Source: Epiperipatus broadwayi (lineage: Eukaryota; Onychophora; Udeonychophora; Euonychophora; Peripatidae). Taken from it: 64,000 nucleotides of DNA. The stretch lies in contig JAQFVV010006200.1 in the NCBI GenBank assembly GCA_028023455.1, positions 7,862,521 through 7,926,520 on the forward strand, given 5' to 3'. Positions 46,956 to 58,700 of the stretch are shown here, one piece after another. Both the position numbers and the translations under genes were made by a program. Position 1 is the first letter of the stretch. Each line of letters starts with the position of its first letter. The notes under the pieces are model-generated. The model was not told the DNA's origin. It did no database searches and worked only from the letters and a program-made list of their open reading frames with translations.

Positions 46956-48197
46956 CTAAGTTTTTCCATAATCTGCTCCATCCCATTTACACAACATAAT
47001 CTTTGTGAAATCCATGACCTTCATATCTAAATCCCCCTTATCCTTTCCCAAACCTAGCATAAAAACCAATAACTTACTTTCTGTATAATCACTTTGTTCA
47101 TATTTAATCTTCCATAACTTTATTATTTGTACTCTTTCTGCTTCCAAGCATTTACATTGAAATAACAGATGCCTAATATTTTTTATGCTTTCCTTACACA
47201 ACTTGCAGACTAAATAACCCACATTTTTCCATTTACGTGTATGTTCTCTTGTTGCTAAAGATCCCATTCGAGCCTTAAACAATAAACCACTTTCCTTATT
47301 ATTATCATAAATTAACTCACACCCAATGTTCTGTTTACTTCTATATATATTTAAATTCGTTTTACTCTCCATATTAGTTCTCTGTCTCTCCAACTCCCTA
47401 TTCTTTATTAATGCATCTATTCTTCTATCCCACTCCTTACCACTATAACACTCAACAATCCTCCAAACACAATCATCCCACCTTTTGTACAAGTATACTG
47501 ACATAAATTCTTTATCCAAATCTTCTGCATACCACATTACCTTTCTCACCCATCTTGTTGCCTGTCCTTTATCTGTAACCCAATTAAATACTATTTTAGC
47601 TATTTTTTTATTATCCATAAACTGCAATCTACTGAACATTTTCAATTTGCTTTTTGCATCCCTCATATAAAAACTTGACCATCCCATTTCTCCTTGAATT
47701 GCCTCCTTTTCTGTCCACACCTCTGCATCTAATGTGTGTCTTCCTACTTCCCTTTGTACTTTTTCTAAATAATCTACTACCCCTTTACTAACACATAAAT
47801 CATCATTGCCATATGTTAACCCTGCTACTGCCACTCCCTTCCATACAATTCTAGCTACATCATATTTATTATATGAAAACACTGTTAATTTCTTTATCAA
47901 TCCCTTTCTTTTCTTTGCTTCATTTATCAATTTTTTCTCCCATTCATCCAAGCAATTTTTCTGATTATTCAAGATGATTCCCAAATAACTATATCTATTC
48001 ACCACACTTAACTTTATATCCTCCAATAAGAAATCTTTGTCTTCTCTTTCCCCAGTATTCACCATCAATATATTTGATTTTTCTTCACTAAATTTAATTC
48101 CCATATCTTTACCCACCCTTGCACATGTCCTCAGCATAACTTCCATATCTTTTTTCTGCACACAAAAAGGCATCATCCGCAAAAAAAGACCTGACAA
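46956..48197 (-). CDS. LINE-B ORF2 C-terminal part (thumb, connection and Cys-His finger)
   Basis: 413 codons, open throughout. The first residues (MSGLFLRMMPFCVQKKD) are the catalytic strand read in the wrong frame: the adjacent frame reads FFADDAF at 48,169-48,187. One base is missing from a T run and one is extra in an A run, so the frame recovers at KDMEVMLRTCAR. After that come GIKFSEEKSNILMV, YSYLGIILNNQ, a long C-terminal region, and CxxC...H....C near the end. As translated from this Met it lacks the catalytic Asp pair and would not be a working polymerase. Confidence 0.75.
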   Translation of the reverse strand: MSGLFLRMMPFCVQKKDMEVMLRTCARVGKDMGIKFSEEKSNILMVNTGEREDKDFLLEDIKLSVVNRYSYLGIILNNQKNCLDEWEKKLINEAKKRKGLIKKLTVFSYNKYDVARIVWKGVAVAGLTYGNDDLCVSKGVVDYLEKVQREVGRHTLDAEVWTEKEAIQGEMGWSSFYMRDAKSKLKMFSRLQFMDNKKIAKIVFNWVTDKGQATRWVRKVMWYAEDLDKEFMSVYLYKRWDDCVWRIVECYSGKEWDRRIDALIKNRELERQRTNMESKTNLNIYRSKQNIGCELIYDNNKESGLLFKARMGSLATREHTRKWKNVGYLVCKLCKESIKNIRHLLFQCKCLEAERVQIIKLWKIKYEQSDYTESKLLVFMLGLGKDKGDLDMKVMDFTKIMLCKWDGADYGKT

Positions 48198-48449
48198 GGT
48201 ATATACTCCCTTGTCACCTATATCTATTCACCACACTTAACTTTATATCCTCCAATAAGAAATCTTTGTCTTCTTTTTCCCCAGTATTCACCATCAATAT
48301 ATTTGATTTTTCTTCACTAAATTTAATTCCCATATCTTTACCCTCCCTTGCACATGTCCTCAGCATAACTTCCATATCTTTTTTCTGCACACAAAAAGAC
48401 ATCATCCGCAAAAAAAGACCTGACAATGTATATACTCCCTTGTCACCTA
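47992..48449 (-). repeat. 229-bp direct tandem duplication inside LINE-B
   Basis: 47,992-48,220 is repeated at 48,221-48,449 with only four differences seen (for example CTTTCC/TTTTCC and GACAAGG/GACAATG). 229 is not a multiple of three, so the duplication itself breaks ORF2. Both copies carry the same homopolymer changes around the FADD codons, so those predate the duplication. Confidence 0.92.
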
Positions 48450-48705
48450 TTAACAGTATCTCTATCCCTCTTCCTAGTCTTTCTATTGCTCTCTCCATTT
48501 CACTCAAATACAACAAAAACAAAATAGGTGACATAGGGCATCCTTGCCTTAGTTCCACCCCATTTTTAACTTTAACTGATTCTATATCCCCTAATTGATA
48601 TGTATAGTAATTATTTTCATATAATTTCTTAATAACATCCACTAAAGCTTCATCCATTCCCAGGTTTGCTAAACTTATCCATAATCTATTTCTATTCACT
48701 ATCAT
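48214..48705 (-). CDS. LINE-B ORF2 reverse transcriptase fingers/palm fragment
   Basis: 163 codons with NRLWISLANLGMDEALVDVI, GVELRQGCPMSPILFLLYLS and EMERAIERLGRGIEI, which are reverse transcriptase blocks upstream of the catalytic FADD. It ends inside the duplicated segment because of the frame change. Immediately upstream in another frame is FINIKKAYDS, with the motif A Asp. Confidence 0.8.
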   Translation of the reverse strand: MIVNRNRLWISLANLGMDEALVDVIKKLYENNYYTYQLGDIESVKVKNGVELRQGCPMSPILFLLYLSEMERAIERLGRGIEILLIGDKGVYTLSGLFLRMMSFCVQKKDMEVMLRTCAREGKDMGIKFSEEKSNILMVNTGEKEDKDFLLEDIKLSVVNRYR

Positions 48706-49080
48706 ATGCCTTCTTTATATTTATAAAACTCATATATAACTGTCTACCTCAATTCCTACTCATATGCATAAGTTGTGTAACTACAAATAAACTATCTCCT
48801 ATATTCCTATCTGACCTAAAACCTCCTTGCCTTTCCCCCACTACATTATTTTCTTCCATCTATTTTGCAACTCTTCCAGCCACCATATATGAAAAAATTT
48901 TATATAAAACTGATGTTACTGCTATCGGTCTATAATTATTTAACTTTCTATGATCCTTACCTTTTCCTTTAAATAATAATCTTACTCTCGTATTACTCCA
49001 ACTACATGGAAAAACTCTCTTCTGTGCCATCTTATTAAAACATGGTAATAACTTTACTTTTGCCCTACATCCTAAATTAA

Positions 49081-49740
49081 TTACCATCTCTGCTGCCCAT
49101 CCATTAAACCTCTTGCCTTACCACTTCTAAATTTCTTCCCTGCCTCATTCCATTCATTTTCTGCAAACCTAATAGTCTCATTACTATATGCTTTCATATT
49201 TTCTATTCCTCTGTCCTTCACATCTAACATCTCTTTTATATCCATTACATAACTATTCAATATTCTCTCTAATTCTTTTCTAGAGCTACACTCTATTTCC
49301 TCCTCATGCAGTAATACTATTTCTTTTTTTTCTAAATTTCTCCTTTTAATGTAATTCCAAAATTTTTTACTCCCATCTCTTCCACTTTTATTAATATCAT
49401 CTAATAATTTACTATTTAGTTTCATTCTCTCTATATAATTATCTATTTTAGCTAACTTCTTCTTTTTTAAGTACATTCCCCATTTAGCATTAATATCTTT
49501 TTCACTTTCTTTGTTCTTAATAGCACACTTATATTCTCTGCATGCTTTTTTCCTCTCTTTTACACTTTTACTAACTCTCATTTTTTTATTACTTTTATTC
49601 TTCTGAATATTCTCACCTAAAACCCTATTTGCCATTTTTTCTATTCCATCACACCAGTCCTCATACTCATTTCCAACCAACTCTTCCATGGTTTCTTCAA
49701 CTTGTATTTTATACTCTTCCAACTTATTCTTATCATTCAC
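49081..49740 (-). CDS. LINE-B ORF2 linker between endonuclease and reverse transcriptase
   Basis: 219 codons, rich in Lys, Glu and Asn, with KMANRVLGENIQKNKSNKKM, KKFWNYIKRRNLEKK (the FW.YIK block common in LINE linkers) and KEMLDVKDRG. The endonuclease C-terminus (SDHNFFVIE) lies just upstream in the same strand, and the reverse transcriptase starts just downstream after a frameshift. The first Met is internal to the original ORF. Confidence 0.8.
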   Translation of the reverse strand: MNDKNKLEEYKIQVEETMEELVGNEYEDWCDGIEKMANRVLGENIQKNKSNKKMRVSKSVKERKKACREYKCAIKNKESEKDINAKWGMYLKKKKLAKIDNYIERMKLNSKLLDDINKSGRDGSKKFWNYIKRRNLEKKEIVLLHEEEIECSSRKELERILNSYVMDIKEMLDVKDRGIENMKAYSNETIRFAENEWNEAGKKFRSGKARGLMDGQQRW

Positions 49741-49890
49741 TCTCTATCCACACCTTTCACTATTGTTTCTACTTTTATTTCTATTCTCCATCACATTACT
49801 AACCATTTCAATTACAAAGAAATTATGATCACTATTACATACTCTCTCTTCATTATCAAACACCTTAATTTTCCGTACTTTACATTAAAC

Positions 49891-50707
49891 ATTCAGATAT
49901 TCAAGTGACATCACAATTGAAAATGTGAACTCAAATTGACAAGTAAAACAATATATAAAAAGAAACATGGTGGAAAGACTAGAAGATTTCGATAAAATGA
50001 AAGACTTTTCTTCTTCTAAAAAAAAAAGGAGTTTTGAACATAACTGTAGCTAGTTAATATGCAGCTTAACAAAATCTAAACTCAAATCCACTATTTAAGA
50101 CTATATAACAACAGTCATTGAGCTACCATATCTTCAAAGAAAATAATATCATGAAATAGAGAAAAAACTGTGTATGAATATGAATGGACTAAATATTTTG
50201 TAAAGTTACTTTACAAACTGCAGAATTATTATTTATAATAATACCATATTTTAGCATTAAAAATAAGAAATCACCTCAAGCTTATTTCAAGGATTTGTAA
50301 AATTAAAAATCAGCTATTAATTCTTAATAAAAGCAGGAATGTCAAGTAAATTTATCAACACAGTTATGTAGCTATGTCTGGCTAAAAAAAAGAAAATATC
50401 ATAGAGATAATATAACCATGATGTTTGATTTGAATTTTAATGGAAATCAGCCTCTACCTATTCATGCTGAATATAACACCAGAATATGTTACAACAAACC
50501 AAGGAAAATTCTCAGATGGAAAGGAATACTGTAGGTGAAAGAATGGAATCATCATCGGAATATTCGAATGGCATTCAAACATGGGAAAGTGGATTTCAAA
50601 TAAGGGAAAATAAAAGATTCCTGAAAATAGAATTTCTTGAATATTTATTAATATAAACTGTCACTAATTTAAACATCGATTTGACTACACAGGATTAATG
50701 TTATATA
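49891..50707. other. unassigned AT-rich DNA
   Basis: No feature recognised between LINE-B and copy C. Confidence 0.35.
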
Positions 50708-53700
50708 TTGTGCCATTACAATTTAGTCATTAGCTAAATTTGTAGTAATGTGCACGAAAGAAAATGTGGGACAAAAATCATCATCACATTTTTATATAAA
50801 AAGGAAGCTGTAGGGCATCCAAGTTTAAACCCTACAAGATCAAGCTTTAAAAGCTTAAGGCAGAAAGAAAATGGGACAACAGTTATAGTCTTTAATTGTT
50901 TGTGTGTTGATAAAAAACTCAAAAAGAGTAGTACACACAGTTAATTATTCAGTATTTAATTTTTTTTTTTGTTAAAAAATATAAAGTTATAATGCATATG
51001 TATAGGCAGTGTGTGTTATAAAAGCTATTTAGTTAGTCACTTTTAAATTACACATATTAACTTTCTTTAAAACTAACTTACACTTGCTAAATTTTAATAT
51101 CTTATCTATACTTCTATTTTTGCTTTTCTATAATTGTAATTTGGATTTAGAAGCTAAGGATTTAATTTAAAATATTAGGGTTATAATTACTAAGCTAGCA
51201 ATTAGATTATTTAATGTCAGTTTATATGTGATTTGAATGATGGAGTGTGTGTGTTAGATCACATAAATATATCTACATTTATTAAATATTGAGAGAAAAA
51301 GAAAAAAATCTGTTATATTATTTTTTTCTTACTCAACAATTTTTTTTGTATTATAAGGGTTCTTTTTCTGTTGAAAAACTTAGAGACGATGTGAGAAGTC
51401 TAATTTTAAAAATGTCTCATCTTAAGATCAAAAGAAAGAAGCTCAAATTTGAGATATTACATGGGTGTAAAAAAGGATTAAGACTATTTTTTTCATCAAA
51501 ACAAAAGTTTGTCTGGAAACCAGGTGTGTGATTTTTTTTAATGTTCCTGAAAAAGATTGCACTCTCCAGCTAAAAACGAATTGGTCAAAAATAAAAATAG
51601 AAAAAATCGGATATAAAAGCAGTCTGGAAAATCAGTTATGTTATAGAGACTTTTAAAAATATTGAAACTAAAAAGGACAAGCATTTTTAACTCTACAAAA
51701 ATCTCAATCAGAAATCTTTTTTTTTGTTATTAAATTTTTTTTTTGAGGATTGAAGATATAAGAATGGCGGGGTAAGAAAATTAATATATGTCTCATCTGT
51801 TGACCAGACCATCCAGCCAGTGCATCATATAGGAAAGAAAAGATGTCTTGTCTGAAAAATAATATTCTACACCTTTCAACTGACCAAGAGAAATAAGATG
51901 TTTTTAAATAGAAAGAAGAAAACATTCACCTGCATTTGGAGGCAATCAGAAAAAAGAGTAATCTACTGATAAATATTAAATCATCAAGTCCAATTAATTG
52001 TTCCAGTAACTGAGTTTAAATCCAAGCAAAATTATAAATGTGAAAACAACTGCTATACTTCACCCACTAAAAGAATCATGCTTGACAGGAAGAGAAGAAA
52101 AGTTAATATAATGATTTCCAAATTGTCCACTAAAGCAAATAACCTCAATAGAATCATCATCATCAAATAATTATACACCTCAAGAAAGAGATTGTTCCAA
52201 AGAAAAATGGAAATGGTAGCTGCAAAATATAGACATTGAACAAGATAAATTTGAATTATTAGAAGTAGCTACAAAGAATATAACTGGTAATATAATTTTT
52301 TCTTTATATATTTTCTTTATAATATCAGAGACTTAGTAAAATTTTAGCAACAGAGTGGTATATTTTTGTTTAAAGAACTTTTAAAACAACCAAGATCAAT
52401 TGAAACCCAGAATGTCTTAATAAAGATAAACATAAGCATTAATGATTTTATATGTACTAAAATTATGATTGTCTTTTGACTTAAAGTTATGAAATGTTAT
52501 TAATATGTAACACATTTTTTTTATTATTATTTTGTTTTAAATAATATTTTTGTTATTATGGGGATAAAACAAGCACATACATAATAATATAATACTTGTT
52601 GCATACATGTAATTGTGTGTGAATGTAAGGGAAAAAAATAGGCGGTGTTAAAAATATTAGATTTTGTTTCAAGTTAAGGGATAGCATTTCAGAGGGCAGA
52701 AGAGAGGGGGAGAAAATAATTTAAAACTTGTTTCTAAAACTTGCTCTTTCCAATTTTACGAACATTTATTTTTTTTTATCATTCTACTTCACATGTTAGA
52801 TTTATAAAGGTATGTGTGCGAAAAAGAAAAGAGAGAGAAAAAAAAGAATGTTTATTTTTTTTTGAGACATTTTCTTGAGTGAAAATCATGGTCAATGTGA
52901 CAACCAATTTGAAATACATTTATGGGAAAGCCGGGAAGAATTTAAAATTAATGTTATGATTTTAAAACAGTCGATTATGATTACTGTTGTTATTGTTAAT
53001 ATCAATTTTCATGTAGATATAGAAATTTTTATGTATATGTTAGAAATGCAGCAATAAATATTAGTTTACTTTATTAAACGAGGTGTATATATTTCATTAA
53101 GAGTAGTCTTTATTAAGTGTGATCATTCATCATCAAGGTGAATATTAGCTATTTAAGTTCCAATTAGATATACTAAAATTAAGCAATAATTATGAATTTC
53201 TTTATAAAAATTAGGTTTATGATTAGGCTTAGTCCTAAAGCTGTGGTTAACCATTATCGTTATCATTATCATCACTGTCATCATCACGTTTTAATTAATG
53301 AGCTGTTTAAATGTTTAAAGGCCATAAATAAATATTGTATTTCTTATTATTATTATAATAACCACCATTCCATCATCTATTTCATGCAAGGATGAGTGAA
53401 TTGCCATCCTAAATTAGTAATAATAATCTGAGCTAGTAAAACTTATAAAAAAATACTATTGAAACGCATTTATTATGTTAAGATCTAAGAAATGATTTCT
53501 GTCTAATGAATTTATATACTCTACTTTAGTTTAAAGATGTTTTATGTTTAACTATATATTATTGCATACAGTGATATGGGTCAAAAAGCAAAATCCTCCA
53601 TTTTTATTAGAAATAAAGTACCAAAAAGGGATTCAAACCTGGTACATGTGAAAAAGTTATAAATATAACTTTGTCTAGGTCCATCGAACCTAGTGGTGCC

Positions 53701-54235
53701 CTGATAGACCATATTCACTTGTTGTTCACGTAGATATGCACTTGAGATCCAACCAAGAGATAAGAGTGAGTAAAATCTACAGTTGGATATATTGAGAGAT
53801 ATTTGATTGAGTTACCAGTGTACTCACTCACTTGATTTCCATATACTTGAGTTATAATGGTTTGTTCTGAATAATTGCTTATAGTTTGATCTACTTGTTC
53901 ATTGTTGATACAATGCCTGCCTAACCAAGGTTTGAAATAGGCCAGACACCTTAAATGATTAGTCTCCAGGCATTAGTGTTTATAATTATTGATATTGTGA
54001 TATCTTTGGAAATCTAATTATAGAAATGTGTTTTATTTAATCCAATGACCCTTAATATGATTGATAACTCAGTCTGATCTTTTGTTTAATAGCCACTACT
54101 CAGGTTAAATAATTCTCTTTTTTTGATATAAAATGATAATATTTATATTTGAATTCTTTTGAGCAAGTATAATTCTTATGATCGCCTTTAGTTATGTTAC
54201 AATGGATCTTTTGATCAACTTTAATTTTGTTACAA
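50708..54235 (-). mobile_element. TTGTAAC-family non-coding repeat, copy C (inverted)
   Basis: About 3.5 kb, the reverse complement of copies A and B. It starts TATA-TTGTGCCATTACAATTTAG and ends TTTGTTACAA-TATATATA. Contains GTTTAAACCCTACA (50,823), CTAAAGCTGTGG / AGGCTTAGTCCTAAAG (53,225), GCAAAATCCTCCATTTTTAT (53,590) and GGTTTGAAATAGGCCAGACA (53,931), all matched in A. The tRNA-like segment survives at about 53,630-53,720 with a damaged A box. No conserved ORF. Confidence 0.7.
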
Positions 54236-55525
54236 TATATATAAAAAAATGTGTTTATGTTTTTTTTTTATTCTAATTTCTTTCTTTTGATAATAGGTTA
54301 AATTTCACCCAATTGTAATTTAAAACTATATAGAGGGGAGATTGGGAATATTAGTAGTTTCAAATTATTAATAAAAATGTATATATAGAAAACCCAAGCT
54401 TGCTTAATAATAAATTTAACTATTTGTAGACAAAAAGGTGAAGACTTTATTACTTTACGTAATATTAGATACCCACACTAGGACAATTATAATGTTTAAT
54501 CCCAAATGTTAAATGTTTGTTACAATTAATTTTTTAATTAGATTTTTGTTATTTAGAATATATAACTAAAACTCTTATACAATTGATCTTTCCTATCATA
54601 TTTTCATATCATTAGGAAGAGATTCCCAAAATATAAAATAATACTTATAAAATCCTATTTCTGGTATATACCCTTACTAAGGATAGGAATGTTAGTGCAT
54701 ACTGAAACAGTAAGGTCTGCTTTGCAGATCTTCGTTTCACCTTTCCTCACCTATTTTCTACCTCATACCTTAGTTTGAACCCCAATCTATCGTAGTGTGT
54801 CTGCAATACGCTTATATACCGAAAATCCCGCCTAATTTTAAACCATGAGTACAATGCTCATATTATATATATAAGTCATTCCCAAATAAATAAAAGATTA
54901 TAGATTATGTATATGTTCACATAATTTTGATTTATTAAAAAGTAGGTTATATAAGTCGTAATTGCGCACACACTATGATATGCATTTTAAAACATATCAA
55001 AATTATAAATTGTTAAAATTATTTTGTTTGAATCTATTTACAAATATATTACTGTCGTAATATATTTTGATTTAAAATAAAATTCATTTAGTAAATATTC
55101 GTTTAGTAAATAGATTCAAATATTGCAAGTTAAAAGTAAAATAATTTTTGTTTAATTTAATAAAAGTCATTCCAAATATTTCTTTAAAATAAATGAGGGA
55201 CAATGGTTTAATTAGTTAATATTATATAAGTTTATCTAAAAACAGCAGATGTCCACTTAAGGTTTTCTTTAATTAATAAAAGTAATTTTAATTAAATCTA
55301 GTTTGTAATTCGAATGTCGACAGGGAAATTAACAAAAGAAATTAATTAATGTTGAATTCCTTTAGACATTCGGATAGATTTAATTACAGCTGATAAGTCC
55401 GATATATTTTTGTAATGCTCCAGGGCAGTTCTATTGTTAAAGTCTACTATAAAAGAAGGGTTTTCTTTTGTTCTCCAGAGTTTTTTCTTCTAATGTTTCT
55501 AAGAGAAATCATTCTGAGTTCTATT
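54236..55525. other. unassigned DNA
   Basis: No recognised feature. Slightly less AT-rich around 54,700-54,830. Confidence 0.35.
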
Positions 55526-55714
55526 CTAGTAATTTGTAAATCTTGACATGACAGAGTAGAGCGCGAGAAGGCTATTTCTCTCTGGAATAGTCATCTGCTG
55601 CCATAGACCATCAGAAGTTATCACACAGGGAACCCCGGAACTGCTGCTGCTGCCAAAAATATGAACATTTCCAGATTTTGCTGTTAAATTATATAAAAAC
55701 CTGCCGACCATCAA
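55526..55714 (-). CDS. exon-like ORF, unknown protein
   Basis: A 62-residue open frame with an unusually protein-like sequence for this window: GRFLYNLTAKSGNVHIFG, a Ser stretch, GVPCVITSDGLWQQM and PERNSLLALYSVMSRF. Base composition is richer in G and C than the flanks. Upstream on the minus strand a pyrimidine-rich TTTTTAG precedes GCAGATTGATGG, a plausible splice acceptor. It may be an internal or first coding exon of a host gene. The frame ends at TAG shortly after MSRFTNY, and a donor was not identified with confidence. The family was not recognised. Confidence 0.4.
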   Translation of the reverse strand: MMVGRFLYNLTAKSGNVHIFGSSSSSGVPCVITSDGLWQQMTIPERNSLLALYSVMSRFTNY

Positions 55715-57219
55715 TCTGCCTAAAAATGCTTCTCCAGAGGTAACCCTAACTTAACCCAAGAGCTCTTGTGATTCCTAACTAACATGCTATAGCTTTCTAA
55801 ATTGTTTTCCTTTTATTTCACATAACTTTATTATGTACTTCTTTAAAGTGTTCAAATATAATCAACCGTTTTGCTCTATCCTTGGGTTAATATTTTCTAT
55901 TTATAAAGCTTTCTTTTATTTTATTATGATAATGTGTCAGAATCGTCTTTGACCGAGTGAACTATTCCCTTTATTGAAAGTAAGATGCCGCTATTAAGGC
56001 ATATTTTAAATTTATAATTTTCCAATTTTATTATCTTGCAAATCACTCATTCGAGGGCGATTCTGTTCTTTAATATATAATATAATCACATAGTTTAAAA
56101 TCTACATGTTATTGATTTTAATCTAATATGAGAGTATGTGCGAGGTCAATGATTAAATGTGTCCCCTAATGCATGATTGCGTATATAAATCTATACTTAC
56201 TTTTCAAACCCGCAAGCATGCATTTTCCTATTTTAATTACCGTGTTCTACTTTAATTACAAAGTTCATCATTGACGTCGAAAATGTGCGGACCCTTTTAA
56301 ATGAATTTCGGGGAATTTGATTGGGCATTTCTCTTAATCCAAGTAAAATCCATTCAGTATGTTTTTATATACACTAGTCTCGTATTGCTGGTAAATGAAT
56401 TGGTTGTTGAGACTGCTTTGTTTTACTTTTCCAAGGATTCTTTGCATGGCAAAGTCCGTTATTTTCGCTTATTGCAGTTTCCAGGCAGAGTGTGTCCCAA
56501 ATGACACACCTGGGAATTAAACGCAATCGTCACACAGTCGCTAAGTTTCGGCTGTTCATAACAATACTTTCCTATGGGTCAGCGGCAAAATGCCCTCCAT
56601 AATCATTCCGGATCTTCAATATTGTTTTATTTTATATTTATTTTACAAAGCATCCGTGACTTAAATGTGTCACACCCTCCAACTTTAATAAATTCATTAC
56701 CAGCAATACTGACCTCCCAATGCAACTCTATTATTATTATTCTCAAATAAATGCTTTGATCACATTCCCACTTTGTTGCTTAGTAAACTTTAGTCTGTGC
56801 TATTCTCAAAATCAATAAATATTTTAGAACACTTAATTTTCAAATATTTTCTTAAACTTGTATAATTACTCAAAGCACCTCGCACATGTTCCTATCTCGT
56901 CAAGCACATTATCATAATGCTATTAGCCTGAGGAATAGAATATATCACTTTGTTTTAAAGTCTTTTTGTCAGTTGTGGGAATATAATGCCAACAATTATT
57001 TAATATGTGTCCCTGTCTCATATAAGCAGACAGTGGCATTATATATATAATTTATATGAATAAATTTTGTGAAATTATTTAAAACTAAATTTGATCTCTT
57101 ATTTTATTTGATTCCTATCACTGTCTCGGTCTATATATATATTTTCTGCATTTCTTTTGTAAATCCATAGATGTTAATTAGCCACCCAAACTTCTTTTAG
57201 TATAGAGTCTTTTGTTTCT
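55715..57219. other. low-repeat unassigned region
   Basis: Less AT-rich than most of the window with scattered CpG, especially 56,170-56,620. The ORF at 56,301-56,504 has no recognised family. It could be host intron or flanking sequence of the exon candidate. Confidence 0.35.
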
Positions 57220-57229
57220 CCCTGACCAC

Positions 57230-57713
57230 CAGGCACCGGTCAAAGGTCATACTAGTAGTGGCATCAGATGCGTTGTCACGTAGATGGCGCTATGAAATTT
57301 GGGCTTTAGATTCTAACTTAGTATATATAGAAGGCAACCCCTCCTAGAATGTTCAGTTTCATGTCTGGGGTTTGAATTCTGCAGTGTGTTAGCGAGATAG
57401 ATGATTCTGACTGTTACAGTACATACTACTATTTATATGAAGATTTAAATTTAGTTTTCATTGTAAAGTTTAAGTTAATAAATTGGGCTAATGAATTTGT
57501 ATCCTTTGTAATGATATATTATGATTGGATTACCAGACATTGAAGAGATTAAACAAAGGATGATCATGCTTTGCCAATTATTCATTTAATAATTGTACAA
57601 CTTATACATTATGTTGAAATATAATTATAAATAAATGTTATTGTTAAGAATTTTATTAAATATTTATTATCATAATCAAAGTCTTTGTTATTCGTCTACT
57701 CCACAATTCATCA
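57230..57713 (+). repeat. possible solo LTR or promoter-like block
   Basis: A GC-richer start (CACCAGGCACCGGTCAAAGG; GATGGCGCTATGAAATT) leads to a TATA-like TATATATAGAAGGC at 57,321, then TTAATAAATTGGGC (polyadenylation-like) at about 57,475. It ends near CTACTCCACAATTCATCACA. That order fits U3-R-U5 of an LTR. No target duplication, matching second LTR or internal gag/pol was found. Confidence 0.25.
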
Positions 57714-58030
57714 CATTATATATATATAGGGTTTGTATATAAGCACAATGCAATCATACTCTGAAGTAGAATCCATGCATATTCTTCCTGGGTTTGAATA
57801 CCAGAGCATAATGTGAGCAGATTAGAGGGAAAATGGAAAAGGCATGTGAACTTAAAATTCCTTCCATCTAACTATTAATATTTTCATGATGATATCGATT
57901 GAAATAAATTACTTCAATGATCATGACAAGATATAAGCTTTCAACGAGAAAAGGTCATCCTGCTACATATGGCATCTAACAATTGAGCTATTTTATTGCC
58001 CTTTGCACATTTTCAATCTGATACACCTGC
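57714..58030. other. unassigned DNA
   Basis: Starts with a (TA)n run at 57,716-57,728; nothing else recognised. Confidence 0.3.
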
Positions 58031-58038
58031 TCATCCCG

Positions 58039-58613
58039 TTACAATGTATTACTTTTAATCTTCACATCTGCATTATTTTTATGGTTCATTTTTTTTAGAT
58101 TCCATTGGTAATTTTTATTATCATATATTTTAGTTTTGTATTGTTTTCTTTTAAAAATTTGCATATTAATACTTCTTTTGTCATTCCTAATTTGATATTC
58201 ATTTCCATCAGTATCATCTGACATCAAATTAAATTTTCCATCCATTATATATTTTACCATACCTTTATTTCAGATATCTATAAAGATACATTCTTTTTGT
58301 TAACTTCTAATTTTTTAATTCCCATTTACGTTGTTCAATTTATATTAGTATTATCTTTTTTTATTGCTCTATCATAATTTTCTTGAATTTAACATTCTCT
58401 TGATCTATGAATTCAAAAATAACTTGTTTATTTTTCATTTGTTTTCCCCCCGTTGTTTCAACCATTTTATTTATTATGCTTGTCATTTCTTTTTGCTTGA
58501 TAGTAGTTAGTTTCCTCTTTATATGTTTGAGCATTATCTACATTTTTTTTTTTACTATGCATTTTATTTTCCTCAATATATATTTCTTGCATGTTATCAT
58601 TATTTTCATTCAT
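58039..58613 (-). mobile_element. ORF1-like LINE relic
   Basis: From ATG at 58,613 on the minus strand: MNENNDNMQEIYIEENKMHS, then Lys/Asn/Gln-rich hydrophilic sequence interrupted by stops. It continues as the open frame 58,039-58,260 (DGKFNLMSDDTDGNEYQIRN). The composition resembles ORF1 products of non-LTR elements but no domain is identified. The leader-like repeat shared with 18,358-18,430 lies directly upstream, which supports a transposon 5' end. Confidence 0.4.
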
Positions 58614-58624
58614 TTTGTTAAGTT

Positions 58625-58700
58625 TTAATTATAAATTTATTAAATACACATTGATTATGTACGCAATATTTACCGAGGCCGTAACCTCAAGAATATGCAT
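58625..58700 (-). repeat. dispersed leader-like repeat, copy 2
   Basis: The reverse complement contains GAGGTTACGGCCTC, GGTAAATATTGCGTACATAA and TTTAATAAATTTATAATTA, matching 18,358-18,430 with a few substitutions. It lies just upstream of the ORF1-like relic. Confidence 0.5.

Larger units (their letters stand above)
46850..49890 (-). mobile_element. LINE-B: 5'-truncated non-LTR retrotransposon
   Basis: Order on the minus strand: endonuclease C-terminus with the SDH motif (SDHNFFVIEMV near 49,830); a 219-residue Lys/Glu-rich linker (49,081-49,740); and reverse transcriptase blocks RLLFKGKGKDHRKLNNYRPI (48,860-49,087), QGGFRSDRNIGDSLF, FINIKKAYDS, and ELRQGCPMSPILFLLY (48,214-48,705). The thumb and a C-terminal Cys-His finger (CKLCKESIKNIRHLLFQC) lie in the 413-codon ORF 46,956-48,197. 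The element is broken by a 229-bp tandem duplication and several frameshifts, but long frames remain, so it is younger than LINE-A. The finger and layout fit the Jockey/I group. About 100 bp of 3' UTR follow to roughly 46,850. Confidence 0.9.

Noticed and set aside
48037-48935. Plus-strand ORFs at 48,037-48,240, 48,266-48,598 and 48,666-48,935
   Set aside because: They lie antisense to LINE-B reverse transcriptase, and the first two are the same shadow seen in both duplicated units.
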